Assembly (NCBI RefSeq): GCF_036322585.1
Contig: NZ_AP024600.1
Coordinates: 558,001-622,000, forward strand
Length of the DNA: 64,000 nt
Source: Luteolibacter sp. LG18
Lineage (GTDB): Bacteria > Verrucomicrobiota > Verrucomicrobiia > Verrucomicrobiales > Akkermansiaceae
Direction of reading: 5' to 3'
Made by a program: the position numbers and the translations under genes. Every line of letters begins with the position of its first letter. Position 1 is the first letter of the stretch. Below, in pieces: positions 8,238 to 16,957 of the stretch. The notes beneath the pieces are model-generated. The model was not told where the DNA came from, searched no databases, and was given only the letters and a program-made list of their open reading frames with translations.

Positions 8238-8903
8238 TCAGCGGTTGATGTGGCGCGAGGCGGCGAAGGCTTCGAGGTCGTGGCCGTGGGCCTTCGCGTT
8301 CTGCACAAGCAGCTCGGAGTGGTTGATCCAGCGCTCGAGGTCGCCGCGCAACACGGCCACCCGCTTGCGGAAATAGTTGTAGGGCAGCAGGCAACTGATC
8401 GCGATGCCAAGGCCGGCCGCGGTGGCGATCAGGGCCTCGCCGATGCCGCCGGAAACCTTCGACACGGCGAGCGCGTCGTCACCGATCGAGCTGAAGGAGC
8501 CCATGATGCCGACCACCGTGCCGAGCAGGCCGAGCAGCGGCGCGAGGGTGATGATGGTGCCGAGCACCCACTGGCGGGCCTCCGCCTTCTCGATCAAGTC
8601 GGACGCGTGGAGCTGCATCGCGGCGAGCATCGAGGTGTGGGCGTGGGTCATGCCATCGCGGAGGTTCACCAGGAACGGATCGGAGGAGTTTCCGACCAGT
8701 TGCCAGGTGGCATCAAACTGGCCGGTGCCGAGCGTTTCACGCGCCTGCTCGTGGAGTGACCGGCGGATGGTGCGTTTCAGGGAGGTCCACCACAGGCTGC
8801 GCTCCAGGAGGACACAGAGGGCGAGGAAGAAGGTGACCAGAATGGGCCACATGACCCAGCCACCGTGCTGGAACTTTTCGACGACGATATTGGCGAACAA
8901 CAT
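8238..8903 (-). CDS. exbB: MotA/TolQ/ExbB proton channel protein
   Basis: A 221-residue ExbB/TolQ protein, the channel-forming partner of ExbD. An N-terminal helix (WVMWPILVTFFLALCVLLERSLWW) is followed by a cytoplasmic loop and two helices. The signature region reads TIITLAPLLGLLGTVVGIMGSF, with GGIGEALIATAAGLGIAI in the last helix, both diagnostic. The ATG at 8903 is preferred; a TTG at 8909 would overlap the tonB stop at 8906. Operon order is tonB-exbB-exbD-coiled coil, all on the minus strand. Confidence 0.93.
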   Translation of the reverse strand: MLFANIVVEKFQHGGWVMWPILVTFFLALCVLLERSLWWTSLKRTIRRSLHEQARETLGTGQFDATWQLVGNSSDPFLVNLRDGMTHAHTSMLAAMQLHASDLIEKAEARQWVLGTIITLAPLLGLLGTVVGIMGSFSSIGDDALAVSKVSGGIGEALIATAAGLGIAISCLLPYNYFRKRVAVLRGDLERWINHSELLVQNAKAHGHDLEAFAASRHINR

Positions 8904-8905
8904 GA

Positions 8906-9670
8906 TCAATGGAGCTGGAAGACGATGGCTTTGGTCGCGGTGACACGCGTTCCGGGGGGGAATTTCCAGCGATACACGCCGTTGAGCGCGGCTTGGTTCA
9001 TTTCCGGATAGGGAGTGGCCGAGCTGACGCGGGCCGAGACGACGTTCCCCTGTTCATCCACCGTGAAGGTGATGCCGACGCGGCCTTCCTGGTTCGCCCG
9101 CTGGCATGTTGACGGATAGGGCGGCTTCGGCGTGCGCCCCTTGGACAGGCGCTCGGCCCCGGCGATGGCGGAACCATTGCCGCTGGACGGGCCATTGCCC
9201 GTGCCACCTCCGGTACCCGTCGTACCATTCGCGCCACCGGTCTTGCCGGGCTGGGCAGCGGGCGGCCCCTGCTTGCGGCGGGGCTTGGGAGCTTCCTCCG
9301 TGCGGGTCATTTCCTTCGGTCGCTCGGTCTGCAGGGAGTCCGGCTTCGGCTGCGGGAGATCGGGAACTTCCGGCAGCGGCTCCAGCGGGCTGATTTCCGG
9401 AATCTCCGGCACCGGCTCGACCGGCGTCGGTTCCGCCAGTTGTGGCTCGGCGGAAGGTTCGTCCGGGGCAGCGGAACCAGCCGCAGGCTCGCCGGCGATC
9501 TGGGTGTCCATGTCGAACACGTCCGCGAGCGCGATCTTGAGATCGGAGCGGTCGTTCTTGGCAGGGAGGATGTAATCCACCTTCACCAGACAGGCGACCG
9601 TACTCGCACCGGAAACCGTCAGCCACGCGGCCATCGTTCCGACGTTGAGAGCTTGAAGAAAGGGAGTCAT
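8906..9670 (-). CDS. tonB: TonB family energy transducer
   Basis: A 254-residue TonB-like protein. A hydrophobic N-terminal segment (LNVGTMAAWLTVSGASTVACLV) anchors it in the inner membrane. The middle is a long Pro/Glu-rich spacer and then a Gly/Asn/Thr-rich linker. The last ~80 residues form a TonB C-terminal domain: PPYPSTCQRANQEGRVGITF, then VDEQGNVVSARV and a terminal YRWKFPPGTR, the typical YP...G.V...F pattern. The ATG at 9670 is chosen over an in-frame TTG at 9676. It should energise outer-membrane receptors; none is encoded in this window. Confidence 0.9.
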   Translation of the reverse strand: MTPFLQALNVGTMAAWLTVSGASTVACLVKVDYILPAKNDRSDLKIALADVFDMDTQIAGEPAAGSAAPDEPSAEPQLAEPTPVEPVPEIPEISPLEPLPEVPDLPQPKPDSLQTERPKEMTRTEEAPKPRRKQGPPAAQPGKTGGANGTTGTGGGTGNGPSSGNGSAIAGAERLSKGRTPKPPYPSTCQRANQEGRVGITFTVDEQGNVVSARVSSATPYPEMNQAALNGVYRWKFPPGTRVTATKAIVFQLH

Positions 9671-9777
9671 GGCCAAGAAGGAAGTTCCTTATTGAGACTG
9701 CGTCTCACTTTCGAAAGAAAAGAAGAACGCGCCCCGGGTGTCAACCACTTTTAATGCACCTTATATACAACAACAAT

Positions 9778-9812
9778 CCAGCCGCTTTTTCAGCGATGCT
9801 GGCTTTTTTCGT
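9778..9812. terminator. Hairpin at the end of the RDD-protein gene
   Basis: An interrupted stem (CCAGC/GCTGG outside, CGCT/AGCG inside) spans the stop codon of the minus-strand GYF_2-RDD gene. On the plus strand it is followed by CTTTTTT; on the minus strand by a weaker ATTGTTGTTG run. It may act as a terminator for the minus-strand gene, although the better U-tract faces the other way. Confidence 0.4.
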
Positions 9813-10560
9813 AAGCCTCGCGGAACCAAGGCGGCATCATTTCCAAGGTCACCGGAGTAAGGATCAGCGCCTGCACTTGAAGGGCCGCAATAAAGAGCAC
9901 CACAAACGCCACGATGCGGAAGGCCTTCGGCTCGGAAACCACCGTCTGGTGATCGCCCGCGAAATCCCACAGCGAGGCCCCGATGCGGCGGACGCTGACC
10001 CAGCTCACCGCCATGCAGAGTGGAAACAGCAGGCTGAAGCCCATTCCCACCCCAGCCGTCAGGACCAGGGCGGCACGCCGGAAACTCTGGCGGAAGGACA
10101 GGCGGGAGCCGTCGCGGTTCAAGACCCGCAGCCCCATCAAGGCCTTGCCCGGGGTGGTGGCGAACCAATGGATCAAGCCCGCCTCGAGCGCGAACCAAGG
10201 CACGAGATGGAACAAGGCCACGGCCACGCTCTCGATCGCGGCCTTCAGGTCCACCTTGGCGAAAGCGAGCGCGCTCCACAGGACCGCCAGATAGAGGGCG
10301 AGGTCGAACATGCGGGCGAGAAACCGCCGCCACACCGGCGGGGCCGGGATCGCATGGGCGGGCAACGGGGGTGGCAGCACGGGCGGACGCTCCAGCGTGA
10401 CGCGGAACATCTCCACCTCGCCAACCGGGGTCCAGGCGGCCATACCCTCGCTCCACACCGGATCCGCGGGGCTCAGCTCGCCGGATTCAATTTTACGGCG
10501 GATCTCGTAGTCCGGAAACGGACCTGCCTTTTCGCCCTCGCGGATGATCCAGAAATCCAT
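9790..10560 (-). CDS. GYF_2-RDD domain membrane protein
   Basis: A 256-residue protein. Residues 1-55 form a GYF_2 domain (MDFWIIREGEKAGPF...IESGELSPADPVWSEGMAAWTPV), a cytoplasmic protein-interaction module common in Verrucomicrobia and Planctomycetes. After a Pro-rich linker, residues ~78-250 are an RDD transmembrane domain: RRFLARMFDLALYLAVLW contains the Arg and Asp that name the family, and TTPGKALMGLRVLNRDG is the second diagnostic block. RDD proteins are thought to be transport- or assembly-related, but the role is not established. It lies 4 nt after the LolC-like permease gene, so the two are co-transcribed. Confidence 0.88.
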   Translation of the reverse strand: MDFWIIREGEKAGPFPDYEIRRKIESGELSPADPVWSEGMAAWTPVGEVEMFRVTLERPPVLPPPLPAHAIPAPPVWRRFLARMFDLALYLAVLWSALAFAKVDLKAAIESVAVALFHLVPWFALEAGLIHWFATTPGKALMGLRVLNRDGSRLSFRQSFRRAALVLTAGVGMGFSLLFPLCMAVSWVSVRRIGASLWDFAGDHQTVVSEPKAFRIVAFVVLFIAALQVQALILTPVTLEMMPPWFREAYEKSQHR

Positions 10561-10564
10561 GGTC

Positions 10565-12184
10565 TCAGAGGTTGCGGAGGGATTTCGCGGCGTCGCTGCG
10601 GGCGGCGAAGAAGGCCGGCACCAGCGCGGCGAAGGCGCACAAAAGGAAAGCCATGAAGGCGAAGGCTGCCTGCTCGCCGGGATTGTTGTAGGCCGGCAGG
10701 ATCGTGAAACCGGTGAAGGCGGCGCTGAACGGGTCGAACCCGATCGTCCGCATGAACGCCTGCACCCCTCCGCGGTAGTGGATGACCAGGCGGCCGAGTC
10801 CCACGCCCAGCACCGCGCCGAAGAACCCGAGGATCATGCCCTGATAGACGAAGACCCGCACGATCTGGCCGGAGGTAGCGCCCAGCGCCTTCATTACGCC
10901 GATCTCGCGGCGCTTCTGGATGGTGACAGTGAACATCACCGCCATCATCGAGAACGCGGAGACCAGCACGATGAAGGACAGCGCGAAGTACATCATCATG
11001 CGCTGCTGGTTGATGAGGGAGAAGAAGGCCTCATACTGCTGCATCCAGGTGGTCGTCTGCCATTCCGGCCCTAGCTTGGCGGACAGGGCAGCGGCGACTT
11101 CCGCGGCCTGATAAGGATCGTCCAAGCGGACGGAAAGCCCCTGCACCGTATCGCTGAGCCCGGCCACGGTCTGGGCAAGCGGCAGCGGCATGAAGATGTC
11201 CGGGGTGAGCGCCATCTGGGACGATTGATAGACGCCGACCACCAGCGCCTCCTTCGGCAGGACGACCTCCTTCAAGCCTTTCAAAATCTCGCCGTCCATC
11301 TTGTCGGCATCGGTTCCGGCGAGTTCGGCGAGTCCCTTGTCCACCGCCTCGCGCTGCTCCTTGGTGAACACGTGGATGCCCGCGGCGGTATCGGGTTCGG
11401 CCTCGCCCATCGCGTCCATCACGTTCTGGATCAGGACCCTTTCCGGCTCGCGGATGCGTGCCTGCCAGAGTTCGTGGAGAAGGTCGTAGGCCTCCTTGAG
11501 CGAGGTGGTCGCGATCGCCTCGTTGTCGCCGTGCTTTTTCCACCCCTGGGTCAGGAGGTCGTTCACCTTCTTCCATTTGTCAGCGAAGGCCTCGCGCACC
11601 GGCGGCTTCTCGGTGGCCTTGTAGGCGGACATGACCTGCTCGAAATTGCGGGTCGAATAGAGGCGGATCGTCTGACCCACCCCGATGCCGAACTGCTCGG
11701 CCAGCGTGGAGGAGATCACCACCCGGTCGTCCAAGCCCATGTCGGAGGTGGAGTCCGGATAATGATCGCGATCGAGCATGCGGGTGATGCCGGCCACCTG
11801 CGACGGGTCCTCGGTATCGACCGCGCGGAACATCACCGGCTTCTGCATCGAATCGACGTCGAGGATGACGTTGTCCGACACGAAGGGCGCGGTCGACTCG
11901 ACGCCCGGAAAGCCCTTCAGCGGAGCGGAATCGCGACGCCAATCATCGACCCCGGGCGTGGTGCCCGCCATCGGACGGTGGGACACCAGAATGTGCGGGG
12001 TGAAACCGAGCAGGCGCCCCTTCACGTCCCGCTCCAGGCCCGCGTAAACGGCCATCACCACCACGAGAACCAGCACGCCGAGCAGCACTCCGATCAGGGA
12101 AATGATGCTGAACGAGGACAGCATCGAGCGCCGGGGATTGAGATACCGCCGGGCGAGCAGAAGGCTGAAGGAGCGTCGGGCCAT
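10565..12184 (-). CDS. LolC/LolE-like ABC permease with enlarged periplasmic region
   Basis: A 539-residue FtsX/MacB-type permease of the lipoprotein-releasing (LolC/LolE) class. It starts with the family signature ARRYLNPRRSMLSSFSIISLIGVLLGV, has a large periplasmic segment, then three C-terminal helices with TVTIQKRREIGVMKALGATSG. Family members are usually near 400 residues. The excess lies around residues 180-310, a charged helical stretch inserted before VVGVYQSSQMALTPDIFMP. No lolD ATPase is adjacent. The overall family is clear; whether it moves lipoproteins with a distant LolD or does something else is open. Confidence 0.87.
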   Translation of the reverse strand: MARRSFSLLLARRYLNPRRSMLSSFSIISLIGVLLGVLVLVVVMAVYAGLERDVKGRLLGFTPHILVSHRPMAGTTPGVDDWRRDSAPLKGFPGVESTAPFVSDNVILDVDSMQKPVMFRAVDTEDPSQVAGITRMLDRDHYPDSTSDMGLDDRVVISSTLAEQFGIGVGQTIRLYSTRNFEQVMSAYKATEKPPVREAFADKWKKVNDLLTQGWKKHGDNEAIATTSLKEAYDLLHELWQARIREPERVLIQNVMDAMGEAEPDTAAGIHVFTKEQREAVDKGLAELAGTDADKMDGEILKGLKEVVLPKEALVVGVYQSSQMALTPDIFMPLPLAQTVAGLSDTVQGLSVRLDDPYQAAEVAAALSAKLGPEWQTTTWMQQYEAFFSLINQQRMMMYFALSFIVLVSAFSMMAVMFTVTIQKRREIGVMKALGATSGQIVRVFVYQGMILGFFGAVLGVGLGRLVIHYRGGVQAFMRTIGFDPFSAAFTGFTILPAYNNPGEQAAFAFMAFLLCAFAALVPAFFAARSDAAKSLRNL

Positions 12185-12230
12185 GCGGCATCCCTAGCCG
12201 CACCCCGCCGGTCCCGCAAGGCCAACGCCA

Positions 12231-12677
12231 TCAAGAACGTTTGACCGGAATCACCAGAGTGGGCACCGCCGCTTTCCGGATCAACCCCTCGGCGACGCTG
12301 CCGAGCAGCAGGGACGCGACCACCCCATGGCCGTGGGTGCCCAGGATCACCAGCTCGGCGGAATGTTCCGCCACGTATTCGAGGATGGCGTGAAGCGGGC
12401 TGCCATCGGCCAGCTTGGTGCGGGCCTCGACGTCGCTCGGCACCGTGGCGAGGAGCTCATCCAGCTTCGCCACCGCGCGCTTCCGGGCTTCCTCCTGGAA
12501 CGAATGGATCGCGGGAAACTCGTCCGGGGTGAACCCGTAGGCGGTGTAGGCCGGCTCCGCCTCGAGCACGTGCAGGAGGTGGAGGGTGCCCTTGAAGGCA
12601 CGGGCATGTTCCACGGCGGATTCCAGCACCGCGGCGGTGGAGTCCGAGAAATCGAGGGCGGCGACGATCGTTTTCAT
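12231..12677 (-). CDS. Universal stress protein (UspA family)
   Basis: A 148-residue single-domain Usp protein. It begins MKTIVAALDFSDSTAAVLE (beta-1 with the conserved Asp) and ends with the ATP-binding-type signature ELVILGTHGHGVVASLLLGSVAEGLIRKA, matching the G-2x-G-9x-G(S/T) motif of nucleotide-binding Usps. The start at 12677 gives the usual length. It is cytoplasmic, monocistronic, and divergent from the VOC gene. The stress role is inferred from the family. Confidence 0.92.
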   Translation of the reverse strand: MKTIVAALDFSDSTAAVLESAVEHARAFKGTLHLLHVLEAEPAYTAYGFTPDEFPAIHSFQEEARKRAVAKLDELLATVPSDVEARTKLADGSPLHAILEYVAEHSAELVILGTHGHGVVASLLLGSVAEGLIRKAAVPTLVIPVKRS

Positions 12678-12804
12678 GGCACCCGATACACTACCCCGGC
12701 TCCACGGTGGATGCCATGACGATCGTGTCCGTGGCCGTTTTTGCGGGGCTTTCGCCACAAACCGGGTTTTGCCAAACCGCCGGTGCGCCCCCACACTGCC
12801 GCCG

Positions 12805-13182
12805 ATGATCAAATTTCTCCACACCCGCATCCGCGTGAAGGACATCGATGCCTCCGTGGCGTTCTACGAAAAGCTCGGCTACGAGCTGACCGATCGCAAG
12901 GACTCGCCGCAGGGCAACAAGCTCGCGTTCCTCGGCCTGGAGGGCAACGACGTGTTCCTGGAACTCTGCCACTCCCCCGAATACACCGCCACCTGCCCGG
13001 AGGACCTCATGCACACCTGCCTCGGCGTGCCGGACATCGTCGACTACTGCGACAGCCTTGAACAGGGCGGCATCGAGATCTGGCCCTCCGGCTGGCGCGA
13101 GAAGTTCACGACCGGCGGCCGCAAGATGGCCTTCGTGACCGATCCGGACGGCTACGAGGTCGAAATTCTGGAACGCGCCTGA
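12805..13182 (+). CDS. VOC family protein (glyoxalase I-like)
   Basis: A 125-residue vicinal-oxygen-chelate protein. It opens with FLHTRIRVKDIDASVAFYEKLGYEL and closes with FVTDPDGYEVEILE, the classic glyoxalase I pattern, and includes FLELCHS and a mid-protein MHTCLGVPDI. Candidate metal residues (His in FLHTRI, Glu in VFLEL, His in MHTCLG, Glu in YEVEIL) match lactoylglutathione lyase spacing. It probably detoxifies methylglyoxal, but VOC proteins vary, so the specific activity is inferred. ATG 12805 gives the standard length. Confidence 0.85.
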   Translation: MIKFLHTRIRVKDIDASVAFYEKLGYELTDRKDSPQGNKLAFLGLEGNDVFLELCHSPEYTATCPEDLMHTCLGVPDIVDYCDSLEQGGIEIWPSGWREKFTTGGRKMAFVTDPDGYEVEILERA

Positions 13183-13231
13183 CAGGGGATTTCCCTATGT
13201 GGCCAGCGGATGGCCTAACTTCCACCGGGTC

Positions 13232-13250
13232 GCGGCGTTTGAAACGCCGC
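13232..13250. repeat. Perfect inverted repeat between VOC gene and ABC operon
   Basis: Positions 13232-13240 and 13242-13250 are exact reverse complements around one base (a 9-bp stem). No U-run follows on either strand. It could be a factor-assisted terminator for the VOC gene or an operator ahead of the efflux operon starting at 13361. Confidence 0.5.
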
Positions 13251-13360
13251 GCTCGTAAAATCACGAGAATGCGCGTCGCCGGTTGCGTCGCCGCCTCCGG
13301 CTGCTAGGGTCGCGGCACGCAAGCGGATGCTTGCGGGGTTATTATCATCCCTATCCGCGC

Positions 13361-14517
13361 ATGTTCGGCCTCGCGCTCAAAATGCTCTTCGGCGACACCG
13401 CCAAGTATCTGATGCTGGTGGCCGGATTGTTTTTCGCGACCTTCCTCATTGTCCAACAGGCTTCGGTGTTCTGTGGCCTGATGCGCTGGACGACGGCCAC
13501 CTTGAAGAACGTCGGCGCGCCGATCTACGTGGTGGAGGAACGCGTGGAGCAGATCAACGAGGTGAACCCGATGCGCGACACCGATCTCTCGCGGGTGCGC
13601 TCGGTTTCCGCAGTGCGGTGGGCGATGCCGCTCTACTCCGGCATCCAGCGCGTGAAGCGGGACGACGGCAGCTTCAAGACGATCCAGCTCGTGGGTATCG
13701 ATCCCGCCTCGCTCGCCGGTGCACCGACGCGCATGGTCGCGGGCAATATCGAGGATCTGCGGCTGCCGAACACCGTCATCATCGACGAACTCGCGATCGA
13801 ACAGCTTTCCAAGGACAAGGACCACCCGATCGGCATCGGCGACCGTTTCGAGATCAACGACGTCGAAGCCCGGGTGGTGGGCATCTGCAAGGCGATGCGC
13901 TCGTTCATCGGCGGCCCCTATATCTGGACCACCTATGAGCGCGCGCTGCAATACACGCCGCCGCAGCGGAAGATGCTCTCCGCGGTGATCGCCGCGCCAG
14001 TGGACGGTATGAGCCCGGACGAGGCGGCCGCCGCGATCACCCGGGAAACCGGCCTGCGCGCCTACGTGAACCGTGAGTTCAGCAAAGACCCGAATGATTT
14101 CAACACCTCCACCATCTGGTGGTACGTGCGGAACACCGGCATCCCCTTTTCCTTCGGCACCACGGTGGTCATCGGCTTCATCGTGGGCATCGCGATCGCC
14201 TGCCAGACGTTCTACGCCTTCGTCCTGGACAACCTGAAACACCTCGGCGCGCTCAAGGCGATGGGCATGTCCAATTTCCGGCTCAGCCTGATGCTCATCA
14301 TCCAGGCGATGACGGTGGGCATCATCGGCTTCGGCCTCGGACTGCTGGCCACCTCCGGTTTCGCGATGGGCGCGATCAAGCACGACCAGCCGCCATTCTA
14401 CATGCCGTGGATCATCCCGGTGGTCGCCTTCGGCGTGATCCAGGTGATCTGCATGGTCGCTGCCCTGATGGGCATCATCCGCCTCAGCCTTTACGAACCC
14501 GCCATGGTCTTCCGCGC

Positions 14518-14521
<4 letters not shown>
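13361..14521 (+). CDS. ABC transporter permease, DevC/MacB-FtsX type
   Basis: A 386-residue permease with one N-terminal helix (KYLMLVAGLFFATFLIVQQ), a periplasmic domain of ~220 residues and three C-terminal helices (PFSFGTTVVIGFIVGIAIACQTFYAF, then the LGALKAMGMSN coupling loop). This is the FtsX-fold architecture of DevC and related exporters. The ATG at 13361 is used because it puts the first helix at the usual distance. Its stop overlaps the ATPase start (ATGA at 14518-14521). It is the first gene of an operon for a tripartite exporter; the cargo cannot be told from sequence. Confidence 0.9.
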
Positions 14522-15258
<737 letters not shown>

Positions 15259-15265
15259 TACTCCC

Positions 15266-16222
15266 ATGAACTTTCTCTCCAAACTCATCCGCTACGGCAC
15301 GCTGGCCGGGGCCGCATTCGGCGTCTGGATGATCGTGATGGTTTCCAAGACCCAGGCGGCGAAGGAAATGCCGCCCGCAGGGGATCCGCCGATCGCGCCG
15401 CCCAACAAGCCCTTCACCCATGCGGTGGCCGCCACCGGCATCCTGGAAGCACTCAGCGAGAACGTCGCCATCGGCGTGCCGGTGCCGGGACTGGTCACCA
15501 AAGTCCACGTGAAGGTCAACGATGCGGTGAAGAAGGACCAGCCGCTGTTCATGATCGACGACCGCGACCTGCGCGCGGAGGAGCTTTCCACCAAGGCCCA
15601 GCGCGAGATCGCCCGCGCCCAGATCGACGTTTCCGAAGCCCAGCTCAAGAAGACCGAAAGCCAGCTCGCCCGGCTGGAGGCGGTCAGCGATCCGCGGGCC
15701 GTCAGCAAGGATGACCTGGAGAACCGCCGCCAGGACGTGCTCGTCGCCCGCGCGCAAGTGGCCGCGGCGCAGGCTCAGCTCGCCTCGAACGACACCGCGC
15801 TGCAGAGGATCGCCCTGCTCATCGAACGCCTCACCGTGCGCTCGCCACGCGATGGCAATGTCCTCCAGGTGAACGTGCGCTCCGGCGAATACGCCGCCAC
15901 TTCGCCCAAGTCCGCGGCGATGATCATCGGCGACATCGACCGCCTCCAGATCCGCGCCGACGTGGACGAGCAGAACGCCATCCGCATCCGCCCCGGCCAG
16001 AAGGCCATCGGCTACCTCAAGGGCGACCCGAGCGTGACCTTCCCGCTCGAATACCTGCGGGTGGAGCCCTATGTGATCCCAAAAGTGTCGCTCACCGGTG
16101 CCAGCACCGAACGGGTGGACACCCGCGTGCTGCAGGTGATCTATTCGCTCAAGCGCCCGGAAAACCCGCCGCTCTATGTCGGCCAGCAAGTCGACGTCTT
16201 CATCGAAGCCCCGGAAAAATGA
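15266..16222 (+). CDS. HlyD-type membrane fusion protein
   Basis: A 318-residue periplasmic adaptor with an N-terminal membrane anchor (LIRYGTLAGAAFGVWMIVMV). It has the lipoyl halves (GVPVPGLVTKVHVKVNDAVKKDQPLF and LIERLTVRSPRDGNVLQVNVRSGEYA) either side of an alpha-helical hairpin, followed by a beta-barrel region. This is the DevB/HlyD adaptor joining the inner-membrane ABC pair to the outer-membrane channel encoded two genes downstream. It starts 7 nt after the ATPase gene, and its stop overlaps the Nudix gene by 4 nt. Confidence 0.92.
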   Translation: MNFLSKLIRYGTLAGAAFGVWMIVMVSKTQAAKEMPPAGDPPIAPPNKPFTHAVAATGILEALSENVAIGVPVPGLVTKVHVKVNDAVKKDQPLFMIDDRDLRAEELSTKAQREIARAQIDVSEAQLKKTESQLARLEAVSDPRAVSKDDLENRRQDVLVARAQVAAAQAQLASNDTALQRIALLIERLTVRSPRDGNVLQVNVRSGEYAATSPKSAAMIIGDIDRLQIRADVDEQNAIRIRPGQKAIGYLKGDPSVTFPLEYLRVEPYVIPKVSLTGASTERVDTRVLQVIYSLKRPENPPLYVGQQVDVFIEAPEK

Positions 16223-16842
16223 CCACGCCTGTTTCCACACCCGCGCCGCTCGATTGGATCGCGCTGAGCCGCGAGCTGAAATCAATCGCGGAGGCGGGCC
16301 TGCGTTATGGCGAGAACGCCTACGACCGTGAGCGCTACGCGCGCATCCTGGAACTCGCCGCCGCGCCCATCGCCGCGGTGGCCCCGGAATTTGCGTGGCC
16401 GCATGAGTTCGGCTACGCCACGCCGAAGGTCGACGTGCGCGCGGTGGTGTTCGATGGCGACCGGGTGCTGCTCGTCCGCGAGGCGTCCAACGGCCTGTGG
16501 ACCCTGCCTGGCGGCTGGGCCGATCTCAACCTGAGCCCGGCCGAAAACGCCGCGAAGGAGGTGAAGGAGGAGGCCGGTCTCGACGTGGCGGTGGAGAAAC
16601 TCATCGCCTGCTGGGACAAGGACAAGCAGGGTCACCCGAAGCAGCCGGAGCACGTTTACAAACTCGTGTTCCTGTGCCGGAAGACCGGCGGCGAGCTGGC
16701 GACCAGCCACGAGACCGACGCGGTGGAATTCTTCCCGCTCGACCAGCTCCCGGACCTCTGCCCGCACCGTGCCGCCCGCCACTACATCGACCTCGCCCGC
16801 CAGCACGTGGCCACACCGGGTCTCCCCACCGCCTTCGATTGA
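16219..16842 (+). CDS. NUDIX hydrolase with N-terminal helical domain
   Basis: A 207-residue Nudix protein. Residues ~1-65 form the small helical domain seen before some ADP-ribose-type Nudix enzymes, and the Nudix fold follows (VDVRAVVFDGDRVLLVREASNGLWTLPGGWA). The Nudix box ends KEVKEEAGL, so the two catalytic Glu are present, but the first Arg is Lys and the usual earlier Glu (after GGWADLN) is Leu. Similar variants exist in this subfamily, so activity is still likely. It is translationally coupled to the adaptor gene (ATGA overlap), an unusual location for a house-cleaning enzyme. The substrate is not predictable. Confidence 0.88.
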   Translation: MTTPVSTPAPLDWIALSRELKSIAEAGLRYGENAYDRERYARILELAAAPIAAVAPEFAWPHEFGYATPKVDVRAVVFDGDRVLLVREASNGLWTLPGGWADLNLSPAENAAKEVKEEAGLDVAVEKLIACWDKDKQGHPKQPEHVYKLVFLCRKTGGELATSHETDAVEFFPLDQLPDLCPHRAARHYIDLARQHVATPGLPTAFD

Positions 16843-16957
16843 CCGCCAAGCCAAGAGTTATTCGTTATGGGTTATTTGGAAGAGCCCCGAACTGCGCCAA
16901 GGCATCCATCCGCCTCTCCCAATCACTTCTAACTCATAACCTCCGCCACCCTTCCCG
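16843..16957. repeat. Intergenic heptad-repeat spacer
   Basis: This 115-nt gap inside the efflux operon carries three 7-nt units of the form NNGTTAT (16855-16875) and an inverted relative near 16930-16943 that reads as ATAACTC-like units. The two can pair imperfectly in RNA. No ORF or clear terminator is seen. Confidence 0.5.
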
